64,000 nucleotides of DNA from Tunicatimonas pelagia (lineage in GTDB: Bacteria; Bacteroidota; Bacteroidia; Cytophagales; Cyclobacteriaceae). The stretch lies in contig NZ_CP120683.1 of assembly GCF_030506325.1 (NCBI RefSeq), positions 6,576,501 to 6,640,500 on the forward strand. Direction: 5' to 3'. This document shows, one piece after another, positions 7,849 to 16,859 of this stretch. Position numbers and translations under genes: made by a program. The notes beneath the pieces are model-generated. The model searched no databases. It had not been told where the DNA came from and was given only the letters and a program-made list of their open reading frames with translations. Position 1 is the stretch's first letter. The number at the start of each line of letters is the position of its first letter.

Positions 7849-10800
7849 ATGAAAAAGCAGATACTTACGGTTTTTATCATTCTCTGGGGAGCCATTTTCT
7901 CCCAGTGGGCCGCTGCCCAGGATGTACCATCTCCCGATTATTTGGCGGAAGCCCAAGAAAAAGCAGCGAATCAGGATTGGTCGGGTGCCAAAGTGGCCTA
8001 TACCCAATACATTGTTCAGTATCCGAAGAAGCCCGAGGGCTACGCTGGGCGTGGTATTGCCAACTATCAACTGAATAAGTACGATGCTGCGCTGGAAGAT
8101 CTGAACCAAGCTGTAGCATTCAGGGCGTACAGTGCCGACGTATTCTACTATCGGGGACTGCTTCAGTACCGCAACCAGGATTACCGCCAAACGGTTCTGG
8201 ATTTGAGTAAAGCCATCAAGGAGGGAACGAAAGAAGCGGATGCGTACTACACCCGGGGCAACGCCCATTTTCGAATGGACAGTTATGCCGAAGCTATCCA
8301 GGATTATAATCAAGCGATAGCGTTGGGGCAGCAGGATGAACTAGTGTTCAACAATCGGGGCAAGGCCAAATTTTATCAGAATGATTACACCGGAGCCGTA
8401 GAAGATTTTACGCAAGCTGTCAGCGTGAAAGAAAGCTACGCGAAGGGTTGGAGTAACTTGGGCGAAGCGCAGTACCAACTTCAGCAGTGGGAAGCCGCTA
8501 TTAAATCGTACCAACGAGCGGCCAATCTGGGTGAATCTTCCAAAGAAACTACCTTCCAAATCGCGATGGCGTATCGGGAACTGGAACAGTACGAGCAAGC
8601 TCTACCAGCATTTGACCAGGCCGAAAAACAAGGACTAAGTAGTTCAGAACTTAATTATTACCGGGGGATCACGGCCTTCTCGGCTGAAAAATATAACCAG
8701 ACCCTACGGGATTTAGAAAAGATCGTTAGTGCGAAAGAAGCCGAGTGGTTAACTGATGAGCTGTACCACTATCTTGGGTTGGCTTACAATCAACTTAATC
8801 GGCCAACCCAAGTAATTGCTACGCTAGAAAAAATTGCCTCCGAAAATCGTGCTCCCGAAGTCTGGATGGCGTTAGGTACTTCGTACTTCACTCAGAAGAA
8901 GTACCAAAAGGCAGTAGAAACATTGCTACCCGTAAAAACAGAGACAGCAATTGCCCCCCAGTTAGGAAAAGCCTACATCTACCTAAAGCAACCCCAAGAC
9001 GGAATGCCCTTTTTGACCAAGGCCATTGAAGCGGGTTCCGAAGAGGCGGAGCTATTTCATATGCGGGGAGCCATTTTCTACGATCAGAAGCTCTACGAAC
9101 CAGCCTTGGCCGATATTCAGCGAGCCCAGGAGCTAGGTATGACCAACGGTAGAAACTATGCATTGTTAGGTGGTGCTCAGTACTACCTGGGTCAGTTTCC
9201 GTTGGCCGTAGAAAATCTGGAAAAAGCAGCTTCCAAAGGTGAGAAAACGGATGAGGTGTACTATACGCTGGGTAACGCTCAAGCCCAGGTGCAGAATTTT
9301 TCTAAGGCTATTCCCAATCTGAAGCAAGCCGTTGAGCAGGGAAGAGGAGACATGATTACGTATCGGCACTTGGGTGCAGGAGAATATCGGGCGAAGAACT
9401 ATACTTCGGCGGTAGAAGCTCTCAGCTTGGCGGTAGAAGAGGGAGCGGATGATTTGCCAGTTTACGAGTGGTTAGGCAACGCTAAATTTTTCATCAAGAA
9501 CCAAACGGCGATTGATGCGCTTAACCGAGCCATTACGCTGGGCAGTAAAGATACACTAGTCTACTGGCACCGGGCTACTATCCGCTTAGATCAAGGGGAG
9601 ACGGCACCGGCCATTCAGGATTTAGATCAGGCGGTTGCCCTAGGGGCTAAGAGTGCTCAAGTATTTCTGAAGCGAGGACAGGCCAAACTGGAGCAGAAGA
9701 ACGTACCCAGTGCGCTGGCTGACTTCAATCAAGCTATAACTAAAGATGCTCAGTTGCCGGAAGCTTATTTATACCGGGGACAGGCGTATTTTCTTCAAGA
9801 AGATTACGTGAAGGCGGAGGAAGATTTAGCAAAGGCCAGTAAAGCGGGGGTTAGCACCAAATTACTTTATAAATTACTTGGTTACTCATTGTATCAGACT
9901 AACGCGTACGATCGGGCCTTGACTGCGTTGAACGAAGCTATTACGATGGGAGTTAATGAATCCCAGGCGTACCGCTACCGAGCTGAAATTTACTACGATC
10001 AGCAAAACTACCAAGAAGCTCAAAAGAATATTGACCGGGCTTTTCAACTGGGCGAAGACTCTCAGTCGGCTTATGCTTTGAGCGGACATGCGGCGGCTTA
10101 TCTGGATCAACCTAAGCGAACAATCAGCGACTTGACAAAGGCCATCGAAAAAGGGGCTGATGATGCGTTGGTGTACAGCCACCGAGGAAATGCCTACTAC
10201 ACCCAAAAAGATTATCAGGCCGCCGCTAATGACTTAGATCAAGCGGTTGCAAAAGGGGCTAATGATTTGCTCACGCTCTACAATTGGGGAAATGCCCAGT
10301 TTTTAACCGACGACTACGAAACGGCTATTCGGGCCTACGGTGAGGCTTTAGCAAATGGCGGTCAGCAAGATGTGGAAAAGGCTCCGCTCATTTACAATAA
10401 TCGGGGTAAAGCAAAATTCTTACTGAAAAACTATAGCGAGGCCATTGCTGACTTTGATCAGGCAATTGCGAAAAAGCCAGATTATACCAAAGCCTATCAT
10501 AACCGGAGCACGGCTAAGTTTTTGGCGGAAGATTACGCTGGAGTAATTCAAGATTTTGAGAAAGCCCGCGAACTTGATAGTCAGGAAACTGATATTTTCC
10601 GCATGATAGGGATAGCCTACTACCAGACCGAGCAATACTCGCAAGCTGTAGTTGAATTAGATCAGGCAGTAGAGTTCAAAGAAACTGATGATCGGGTGTT
10701 CTTTGCTCGCGGAGTATCGCGCTACCGAAGCATAGATAGCTTGGCAATGGAGGAACAAGAAGAGGCGTATCAAGCGGTAATTGCTGATATTAACCAGGCC

Positions 10801-11982
10801 ATTCAGCAAGGAACTAAAGAGCCTTTGGCTTTTCTTATTCGGGGTTACGCTCAATTTGATGGTAAAAAATACAGTGAAGCATTGGTTGATTTAGATGAAG
10901 CTATCAAGCTGGGCATCAGCGATTCAGAAGTATACTTTAGGCGAGGGTTTGCCAAATACGAAACCCGCGATTGGAAAGGCGCCTTGAGCGATTTGTCTAC
11001 GGCGGTTAATAAACAAAGCAATTATCCGCAGGCCTACGCGGTACGGGGAAACGCTCGCTTTCGCCTCAAAGATTACTCCGCCGCTTTAGCAGACTATAAT
11101 CAGGCCGTTAAGCAGGGTTGGGAAGATGCTACTACGTATAACAATCGGGGTAAAGCCAGGTACAAACTGGAGCAGTACGATGCTTCCCTCGCTGACTATT
11201 CCCAGGCAATTGCGTTGGATTCGACCTATACGCTGGCGTACGAGAACCGAGGTATTGCCCACTTCAAACTAGAGAAATACCAGGAGGCTCGCGATGATCT
11301 ACGAGTGGTGGAGAGAGCCCAGGCAGACAAAGTTGACGTAGGTATTATCTACTATCTGGCCGATGCCTACTACCATCTGGAAAATTATCCGGTAGCCATT
11401 GGCTACTACGACGAAGCGATTGACAATGGGATTCAGGAAAAGGCAGCGTACTACCGCCGGGGGCAGGCCTATATGAAGCGGGAGAACTACGCACAGGCTT
11501 CGGTAGATTTCACTAACGCAATTAATCTGGATAAGCAAGACGCACAACTGTTTGTAGATCGAGCTACCGCTCGTTCGTTTATGGGTGACTACAACGGTGC
11601 CTTGGGTGATTTTAACCAAGCCCTTAAACTCAACCCGGAATTGGAAGAAGTGTACTACAATCGGGCGTATCTGCGAGAAGAGTTAGAAGACTACAAGGGG
11701 GCAATTGAAGATTATACCAAAGTAATTTCATTGCACCCCCGCGATGCGGAAGCTTACTACAACCGGGCGAACCTACACGTGCTAGAAGAAAACCCTGAAG
11801 CAGCCCTAAAAGACTTTGAGCGAGCAATCAGTAATGATGACCAAAACCCCGACTACTTTCGCGGCCGAGCCATGATCTACTACCAGCAGGGCGATCCCAA
11901 AGCCTGCGAAGACTGGCAGCAAGCCCAAACCCTGGGCGACTCTAAAGCGGAATTCTTTTTGAAGAAGTATTGTACGCAGTAA
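7849..11982 (+). CDS. Giant exported tetratricopeptide-repeat protein
   Basis: 1377 residues. An N-terminal signal peptide (about 1-24, ending AAAQ) is followed by a nearly unbroken array of roughly 35-40 TPR-like units of about 34 residues. Recurring patterns are YYRG-AKF, YS-AI-DFDQAI and YNNRGKAKY. The very end (KACEDWQQAQTLGDSKAEFFLKKYC) is typical of Bacteroidota TPR proteins. There is no enzymatic domain, transmembrane segment after the signal, or sorting domain, so it is probably a periplasmic scaffold for protein-protein contacts. The partner is unknown. It stands alone, about 190 bp after rpmA and 160 bp before the DUF3667 gene. Confidence 0.9.
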   Translation: MKKQILTVFIILWGAIFSQWAAAQDVPSPDYLAEAQEKAANQDWSGAKVAYTQYIVQYPKKPEGYAGRGIANYQLNKYDAALEDLNQAVAFRAYSADVFYYRGLLQYRNQDYRQTVLDLSKAIKEGTKEADAYYTRGNAHFRMDSYAEAIQDYNQAIALGQQDELVFNNRGKAKFYQNDYTGAVEDFTQAVSVKESYAKGWSNLGEAQYQLQQWEAAIKSYQRAANLGESSKETTFQIAMAYRELEQYEQALPAFDQAEKQGLSSSELNYYRGITAFSAEKYNQTLRDLEKIVSAKEAEWLTDELYHYLGLAYNQLNRPTQVIATLEKIASENRAPEVWMALGTSYFTQKKYQKAVETLLPVKTETAIAPQLGKAYIYLKQPQDGMPFLTKAIEAGSEEAELFHMRGAIFYDQKLYEPALADIQRAQELGMTNGRNYALLGGAQYYLGQFPLAVENLEKAASKGEKTDEVYYTLGNAQAQVQNFSKAIPNLKQAVEQGRGDMITYRHLGAGEYRAKNYTSAVEALSLAVEEGADDLPVYEWLGNAKFFIKNQTAIDALNRAITLGSKDTLVYWHRATIRLDQGETAPAIQDLDQAVALGAKSAQVFLKRGQAKLEQKNVPSALADFNQAITKDAQLPEAYLYRGQAYFLQEDYVKAEEDLAKASKAGVSTKLLYKLLGYSLYQTNAYDRALTALNEAITMGVNESQAYRYRAEIYYDQQNYQEAQKNIDRAFQLGEDSQSAYALSGHAAAYLDQPKRTISDLTKAIEKGADDALVYSHRGNAYYTQKDYQAAANDLDQAVAKGANDLLTLYNWGNAQFLTDDYETAIRAYGEALANGGQQDVEKAPLIYNNRGKAKFLLKNYSEAIADFDQAIAKKPDYTKAYHNRSTAKFLAEDYAGVIQDFEKARELDSQETDIFRMIGIAYYQTEQYSQAVVELDQAVEFKETDDRVFFARGVSRYRSIDSLAMEEQEEAYQAVIADINQAIQQGTKEPLAFLIRGYAQFDGKKYSEALVDLDEAIKLGISDSEVYFRRGFAKYETRDWKGALSDLSTAVNKQSNYPQAYAVRGNARFRLKDYSAALADYNQAVKQGWEDATTYNNRGKARYKLEQYDASLADYSQAIALDSTYTLAYENRGIAHFKLEKYQEARDDLRVVERAQADKVDVGIIYYLADAYYHLENYPVAIGYYDEAIDNGIQEKAAYYRRGQAYMKRENYAQASVDFTNAINLDKQDAQLFVDRATARSFMGDYNGALGDFNQALKLNPELEEVYYNRAYLREELEDYKGAIEDYTKVISLHPRDAEAYYNRANLHVLEENPEAALKDFERAISNDDQNPDYFRGRAMIYYQQGDPKACEDWQQAQTLGDSKAEFFLKKYCTQ

Positions 11983-11985
11983 GTT

Positions 11986-12139
11986 TTAGTGTTATAGTTT
12001 TATGGTGTTATAGTGTTTTTGTTATAAGTTTCAAGTTCAGAGTTGCGGAGTTTAAGGTTCATGGTTTTGCAAATTTGAACATTGCACGGCAACCGCCTAA
12101 AACCATAACACTTCGCACATTAACACCATAACACTAACC
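11986..12139. repeat. Imperfect inverted, text-like intergenic repeat
   Basis: The left part carries TTAGTGTTATAG and GGTGTTATAGTG. The right part carries AACCATAACACTT and AACACCATAACACTAACC, near-complements of the left units. The middle has short degenerate words such as GTTTCAAGTTCAGAGTT. It can fold into a long imperfect hairpin downstream of the TPR gene and may act in termination, but it belongs in style with the other word-like repeats in this window. Confidence 0.6.
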
Positions 12140-12143
12140 ACCC

Positions 12144-13112
12144 GTGAAAATCCGCCGAAAAACCCAGCAGTGTCTCAATTGTGGTCTTACCCTCAATACC
12201 GTCTACCACTATTGTCCGCGCTGCGGGCAGGAAAACAACAACCAAACTGATGTCTCCTTCGGAACCTTTGTTAAAGAATTCTTTTCCAATTACTTCTCCT
12301 TCGACACCCGGATTGGACGCAGTATCAGGCCATTGTTTTTTAAACCAGGTTTTTTAACCAACCGCTTCAACGAGGGAAAACGAGTGGAGTACATCCATCC
12401 CCTTCGGATGTATCTGGTAGTTAGCCTATCGTTCTTCTTTCTGGTAACCCTAAGCTCAAACTCAGCCATTACGGAATTTACTACCGGAGCGGAGGACCGG
12501 TTTGTGAGAGGGTTTTCCAGTGAAATCATGGGTATCCCTTTAGATTCTGTTACTAGCGACTCTACCGAACAGATTCGCCAAATTATTCTGGATAAGTCGC
12601 TGACTAATCAGGAGGCTCTGGATTCACTTGCCACTTTAGAATATGACTCACTGCCAAAAACTTGGCAGCAACGAAAAATCTTTAGTCAGGCCCGCAAGAT
12701 GGCTCTTTATGGCCTTCTTCCTTTCATCTCCACGGCGATTCGTAATTTGCCTATTATTCTACTAATTGCCATGCCAATTTTTGCTTTACTTCTTAAGCTA
12801 CTGTACATCCGCAGAAGGCAATATTACGTACAGCATTTAGCGCACACCTTGCATATACACTCCTTTACGTTACTGCTGTTTTGCCCGTTAATTATTATAA
12901 AATGGCTAGGGGTTTCTGCTGCCGTAGTAGACTACATTGAAGTAGCGGTAGTTTTACTTTGGTTAGTATATTTAATTGTTTCTTTCCGGCGAGTCTATCA
13001 ACAGGGGTGGGGAAAGACCGTAACAAAAGTGCTATTAGTTAACTTCATGTATAGTATGCTACTTTCAATTATATTTGCCTCTGAGGTCGTTTTATCATTT
13101 TTTATTGCATGA
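12144..13112 (+). CDS. DUF3667 family membrane protein with N-terminal zinc ribbon
   Basis: 322 residues starting at a GTG. The N-terminus has two CxxC pairs (CLNCG and CPRCGQ) that would form a zinc ribbon. The family block with FFSNYFSFDTRIGRSIRPL follows, then PGFLTNRF and EYIHPLRMYL. Hydrophobic segments near 90-110 and several in the last 130 residues give an integral membrane protein with a soluble middle part. The family function is unknown. The stop overlaps the start of the lycopene cyclase gene by 4 bp (ATGA), so the two are translationally coupled. Confidence 0.88.
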   Translation: MKIRRKTQQCLNCGLTLNTVYHYCPRCGQENNNQTDVSFGTFVKEFFSNYFSFDTRIGRSIRPLFFKPGFLTNRFNEGKRVEYIHPLRMYLVVSLSFFFLVTLSSNSAITEFTTGAEDRFVRGFSSEIMGIPLDSVTSDSTEQIRQIILDKSLTNQEALDSLATLEYDSLPKTWQQRKIFSQARKMALYGLLPFISTAIRNLPIILLIAMPIFALLLKLLYIRRRQYYVQHLAHTLHIHSFTLLLFCPLIIIKWLGVSAAVVDYIEVAVVLLWLVYLIVSFRRVYQQGWGKTVTKVLLVNFMYSMLLSIIFASEVVLSFFIA

Positions 13113-14284
13113 ACAACCAGTACGACATTATTCTGGCCGGGGGCGGTGCTGCCGGATTAAGCTTACTTTACCACTTGCTGCAAAGCGACTGGAAGGATCG
13201 CCGTATTCTATTGATTGATCGAGAACGAAAGAACCAAAACGACCGAACCTGGTGCTTCTGGGAAGTTGGTTCCAGTCCGTATGAATCAATTGTCCACCAG
13301 CAGTGGCAGCATATGTACTTCCGCAGTCCGGGTTTTTCGCAGCTGCTAAACTTGCAGCCCTACACCTACAAAATGATTCGCGGCATTGATTTCTATCAGC
13401 ACGTTTACCAAGCTCTGGCAGATTTCCCTAATGTGACGGTGCTCAATGAAGAGGTTCAAGAAATGAGAGAAAGCGATGGCGTAGCCCAGGTTATTACTGA
13501 GCGAGATACACACCAAGGAGCTTGGGTGTTTAGCAGCTTGCGCGACAAAGATGAAGTTAAGCAAGCTAACGGACATCAGTATTTACTCCAGCACTTTAAA
13601 GGTTGGGAAATACGCACGCACCAACCCCGCTTTAATCCGCAGGAGGCAACGCTGATGGATTTCCGCATTGACCAGCAGGGCGACTGTCGTTTTATGTACG
13701 TGCTGCCTACTGACGAGCAAACCGCGCTAGTAGAGTACACTATCTTTTCCGCTCAGCTTTTGGGAAAAGATGAATATAATCAGGAACTACAAAAGTACAT
13801 GCCGGAATACCTTGGCCTTACCAATTCAGACTACCAAGTGGTTCACCAAGAGTTCGGCGTGATACCAATGACCGACATGACGTATCCTAGCGAACAAGGT
13901 AAACGAATTATTCGGATTGGTACGGCAGGTGGAGCTACCAAAGCATCTACGGGGTATACTTTCCAACGCATCCAGCGAGATAGTCAACAACTGGTGAGGC
14001 AACTGACCACCACCGGCAAAATCTCTACCGCTAGGTTCAGCAACAATCGTTTTCACCTGTTTGATAGTGTGCTGCTAAACGTAATGGGACGCGATATTTA
14101 TCCCGCTGGTAAAGCTTTCGCTGATCTTTTTAAGAACAATCCGCCAGCGCGGGTACTTCGGTTTTTGGATGAAGACACGCACTTAGGAGAAGATTTTGCC
14201 ATTATGAACTCAGTACCCAAAATGCCTTTTATCAAAGGTACTTGGTTTGCGCTGCAATCTAAATTCGTAGCAGCTAGCTACTGA
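13109..14284 (+). CDS. crtY: Lycopene beta-cyclase
   Basis: A 391-residue flavoprotein that closes the beta-ionone rings of lycopene in carotenoid synthesis. The N-terminal FAD-binding Rossmann motif reads YDIILAGGGAAGLSLLYHLL, followed by LLIDRE and the family DRTWCFWE segment. GIDFYQHVYQAL and the later GTAGGATKASTGYTF block are also typical. The start overlaps the DUF3667 stop. No other carotenoid genes are in this window, so phytoene synthase and desaturase must be elsewhere. It implies a pigmented, probably yellow to orange organism. Confidence 0.93.
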   Translation: MNNQYDIILAGGGAAGLSLLYHLLQSDWKDRRILLIDRERKNQNDRTWCFWEVGSSPYESIVHQQWQHMYFRSPGFSQLLNLQPYTYKMIRGIDFYQHVYQALADFPNVTVLNEEVQEMRESDGVAQVITERDTHQGAWVFSSLRDKDEVKQANGHQYLLQHFKGWEIRTHQPRFNPQEATLMDFRIDQQGDCRFMYVLPTDEQTALVEYTIFSAQLLGKDEYNQELQKYMPEYLGLTNSDYQVVHQEFGVIPMTDMTYPSEQGKRIIRIGTAGGATKASTGYTFQRIQRDSQQLVRQLTTTGKISTARFSNNRFHLFDSVLLNVMGRDIYPAGKAFADLFKNNPPARVLRFLDEDTHLGEDFAIMNSVPKMPFIKGTWFALQSKFVAASY

Positions 14285-14327
14285 AAATAATAATAATTTT
14301 GAATATATAAACAAATGATTTTCAAGT

Positions 14328-14349
14328 GTTTATGTTAATTTACATAAAC
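14328..14349. terminator. Hairpin between convergent crtY and uxuA
   Basis: GTTTATGT at 14328-14335 and ACATAAAC at 14342-14349 form a perfect 8-bp stem with a 6-base loop between two convergent genes. It may serve as a bidirectional terminator, although the stem is AT-rich and has no clear T run. Confidence 0.4.
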
Positions 14350-14356
14350 TAATAAT

Positions 14357-15556
14357 TTAAATATTAAAACTCCCTTTTAGTGCTGCTTCTACCCCTCTTA
14401 GTTCGGCTAAACCGCGCAGTCGACCGATGGCTGAGTAACCTGGGTTGGTCTTTTTATGTAAATCATCCAGCATTTTGTGACCGTGATCAGGACGCATAGG
14501 AATTGGGTGATTCATGCCATTAGCCCGTTGCTTTTTCTCTAGAGCTACCGTGGCCTTCACTACATTCACCAGATCAGCACTTCCTTCCAAATGGTTGGCC
14601 TCGTAGAAGCTACCGTTCACATTACTGCCTTCCCGCTGCACGCTACGGAAGTGAAGAAAGTGAATACGAGCTCCCAACCGCTCAATCATTCCGGGCAGAT
14701 CATTATCGGGACGGGCACCGTAGGAGCCAGTACAGAAAGTAAGCCCGTTATTCGGGGAGTCTACCATCTCGAGCAAATGCTGGGCATCAGTTTCGGTGCT
14801 TACTACCCGAGGTAGTCCAAGTAGTGGGCGAGGAGGGTCGTCAGGATGAATCGCCATATTCACCTGAGCATCTTCGGCAACAGGAATCACCTTCTCTAAA
14901 AAATACTGTAAATTGTTTCGTAACTGTTTATCATCAACCGATTGGTACTGGTTCAGTACCTCCTGAAATTCTTGTAAGCTGTAGTCTTTATCCGAACCGG
15001 GTAAGCCCGCAATAATATTTTGTTGAAGTTGCTGCGCCTGCTGTTCGTCTAACTGGGCGGCGTATTGTTTGGCCTGCTGTTTTTCTTCTTCCGAATATTC
15101 CTTCTCGGCACCGGGACGTTGTAAAATGTAAAGATCAAATGCAGCAAAAGCCGTCTGGTCAAATCGTAGGGCAGTAGAACCATCGGATTGTAAGTAATCC
15201 AGATCGGTTCGGGTCCAGTCGAGCACCGGCATAAAGTTATAGCAAACGGTGCGAATGTCATTGGCACCCAGGTTATGAATGCACTCTTGAAACACCGCAA
15301 TATCCCGGTCGCGGTGCTCACTACCGATTTTAATGGCTTCGGTTACCGGAACGCTTTCTACCACCGACCAGCGCAGTGAGCTACGGTGAGAGGAGTCTTC
15401 AATGAGTTTTTTGCGCTCAGTAATAGCCTCGTTTGTCCAGACCTTGCCCGGAGCAATATTGTGAAGAGCCGTAACAATTCCGGTAGCTCCGGCTTGCCGA
15501 ATATCATTGAGGGTAACTGGGTCGGCGGGACCGTACCAGCGCCAAGTGTATTCCAT
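14357..15556 (-). CDS. uxuA: Mannonate dehydratase
   Basis: Converts D-mannonate to 2-keto-3-deoxy-D-gluconate in hexuronate breakdown. The protein starts MEYTWRWYGPADPVTL. An upstream in-frame start at 15664 would add 36 residues unlike the family and place the start upstream of the promoter, so 15556 was chosen (399 residues). Family features include GATGIVTALHNI near the N-terminus, a conserved MAIHPDDPP block (metal site) in the middle, and HFLHFR and MRPDHGH near the C-terminus. It stands alone rather than beside uxaC or a fructuronate reductase. A promoter overlapped by a palindrome lies just upstream, suggesting repressor control. Confidence 0.96.
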   Translation of the reverse strand: MEYTWRWYGPADPVTLNDIRQAGATGIVTALHNIAPGKVWTNEAITERKKLIEDSSHRSSLRWSVVESVPVTEAIKIGSEHRDRDIAVFQECIHNLGANDIRTVCYNFMPVLDWTRTDLDYLQSDGSTALRFDQTAFAAFDLYILQRPGAEKEYSEEEKQQAKQYAAQLDEQQAQQLQQNIIAGLPGSDKDYSLQEFQEVLNQYQSVDDKQLRNNLQYFLEKVIPVAEDAQVNMAIHPDDPPRPLLGLPRVVSTETDAQHLLEMVDSPNNGLTFCTGSYGARPDNDLPGMIERLGARIHFLHFRSVQREGSNVNGSFYEANHLEGSADLVNVVKATVALEKKQRANGMNHPIPMRPDHGHKMLDDLHKKTNPGYSAIGRLRGLAELRGVEAALKGSFNI

Positions 15557-15593
15557 CGTATTTAGGTTAAATAAATGAGTAGTAAATGAGTTT

Positions 15594-15630
15594 GTAAAGT
15601 ACAAACCTTGGGGCGAAGTTACCAATTGGT
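15594..15630 (-). promoter_or_regulatory. Probable uxuA promoter overlapped by palindromic operator
   Basis: On the minus strand TTG at 15625-15623 is followed after 21 bp by TACTTTAC at 15601-15594, close to TAnnTTTG. The -33 element sits inside the perfect 10-bp palindrome ACCAATTGGT (15621-15630). That placement is classic for repression by a dimeric regulator. A GntR- or LacI-type hexuronate regulator is plausible; no regulator gene is adjacent. Confidence 0.5.
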
Positions 15631-15835
15631 GACGGTATGTGTGAACTTGTAGACAGATTGCCAAAAAACAGCTAATTTTATCCAGGAATAGTTATTCTTT
15701 TTACCGAGAAATATGTTAGTTTGCATTGTGAAAAAACTGGTAGATATTTGTAATTATTAACCGTTCTTTCCGTTACTAGTTAAACAACCAAGTTCCAATG
15801 ATTTTTTAAGCTGGTTCTTCAATTTTATCTCTAGT

Positions 15836-16630
15836 ATGAAACTAACTCTGCGAGCCCTAATTTTCTGTTTGGTAGGACTATTCGCCTGTGAAGAATCGGC
15901 GGACGAAGCCATTAATACTCTCGGCACTGAAGTAGATGTGGAGATGAAAGAGTACCTGGAAGGAGATCAGCGATTGCTGATGTTTAAATTTTTTACTACC
16001 CGCGATTTTGGCTGTATCAACCATCGCATTGATTACAACCTTCAGCAGCAAACCGATGGGCTGGCAATTCACCTAAATGAAGTGGAAGAGCCTACGGCTT
16101 GCCTAAAAGCAATGGGGCCAGCTTCAGCCTTTGTTGATGTGGGCGCATTGAACATCGGCGAATATGAATTTAGCCTGCACATTGGTGAAGCAATTACTAA
16201 TACCGGAGTCTTGACAGTCAACCCTGAGTCGTATCAGTTGGTGTTAAACGCTGAGGCAGGCATGAACCTTGAAACTATTCAACTACAACGTATTCCTAAG
16301 AACGCGCTTTGGGGTAGCATACGGTTTTTAAATAAGCCTAGCGATAATATAGCCAACTCTTTTGTGGCTCAACTGGCGAAGCTAGGAGCTACCCAAGATA
16401 AATTTGAAAAGGGCGACTACGGTTTCTTTGAAGTGGATGCTTCCGGTAAGGTAAGTCCGAAAACGGTCACTGGCGATGCTTCTCCTTTTACTTTCTTAAT
16501 GAATTATCGGGGCGACGAGGCAGAACTGGTTGCGCTACTTTCGGAAATCAACCGCAATTACGGTGATGAGGTAAACATCCGAATGCGTACGGCTCAGGGT
16601 AATGAATACCGCAGCTGGGATTTATACTGA
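15836..16630 (+). CDS. Hypothetical lipoprotein
   Basis: 264 residues with a lipobox (LVGLFAC) giving a lipidated cysteine near residue 18. No family was recognised. The mature part is acidic and looks beta-rich. It contains three other cysteines that might pair, in DFGCINH, TACLKAM and possibly the N-terminal region. Residues about 155-264 look like a globular domain ending in MRTAQGNEYRSWDLY. It is flanked by uxuA (divergent) and a FAN1-like gene (convergent), which gives no functional hint. Confidence 0.7.
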   Translation: MKLTLRALIFCLVGLFACEESADEAINTLGTEVDVEMKEYLEGDQRLLMFKFFTTRDFGCINHRIDYNLQQQTDGLAIHLNEVEEPTACLKAMGPASAFVDVGALNIGEYEFSLHIGEAITNTGVLTVNPESYQLVLNAEAGMNLETIQLQRIPKNALWGSIRFLNKPSDNIANSFVAQLAKLGATQDKFEKGDYGFFEVDASGKVSPKTVTGDASPFTFLMNYRGDEAELVALLSEINRNYGDEVNIRMRTAQGNEYRSWDLY

Positions 16631-16719
16631 TAGCTAATGGCTTACGGTGATTACAGCTTAGAAGGTTAAAAGGCTTTGGGAATTAATACACTGTAAAGTA
16701 ATAATTATACATTTTAAAT

Positions 16720-16769
16720 GTTATCGCGAGCGTTCCACGCTGCTCATTCTTCACAGCTCGCAATGACGG
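16720..16769. repeat. REP-like hairpin, degenerate copy
   Basis: GTTATCGCGAGC at the left faces GCTCGCAATGAC at the right (10 of 12 positions complementary). It is the same terminal motif as the longer element at 42150-42223. Confidence 0.55.
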
Positions 16770-16859
16770 TACTAACACAACATACAGAAACTTACTTTGC
16801 GGTGTAATTACTCATTATTCACCAGTTATTAATCATTATCAATTGCTCGCTGTGCGATG

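Noticed and set aside
15557..15664. Extended N-terminus for mannonate dehydratase
   Set aside because: The family starts at MEYTWRWYGP, and the extension would place the start upstream of the promoter elements.
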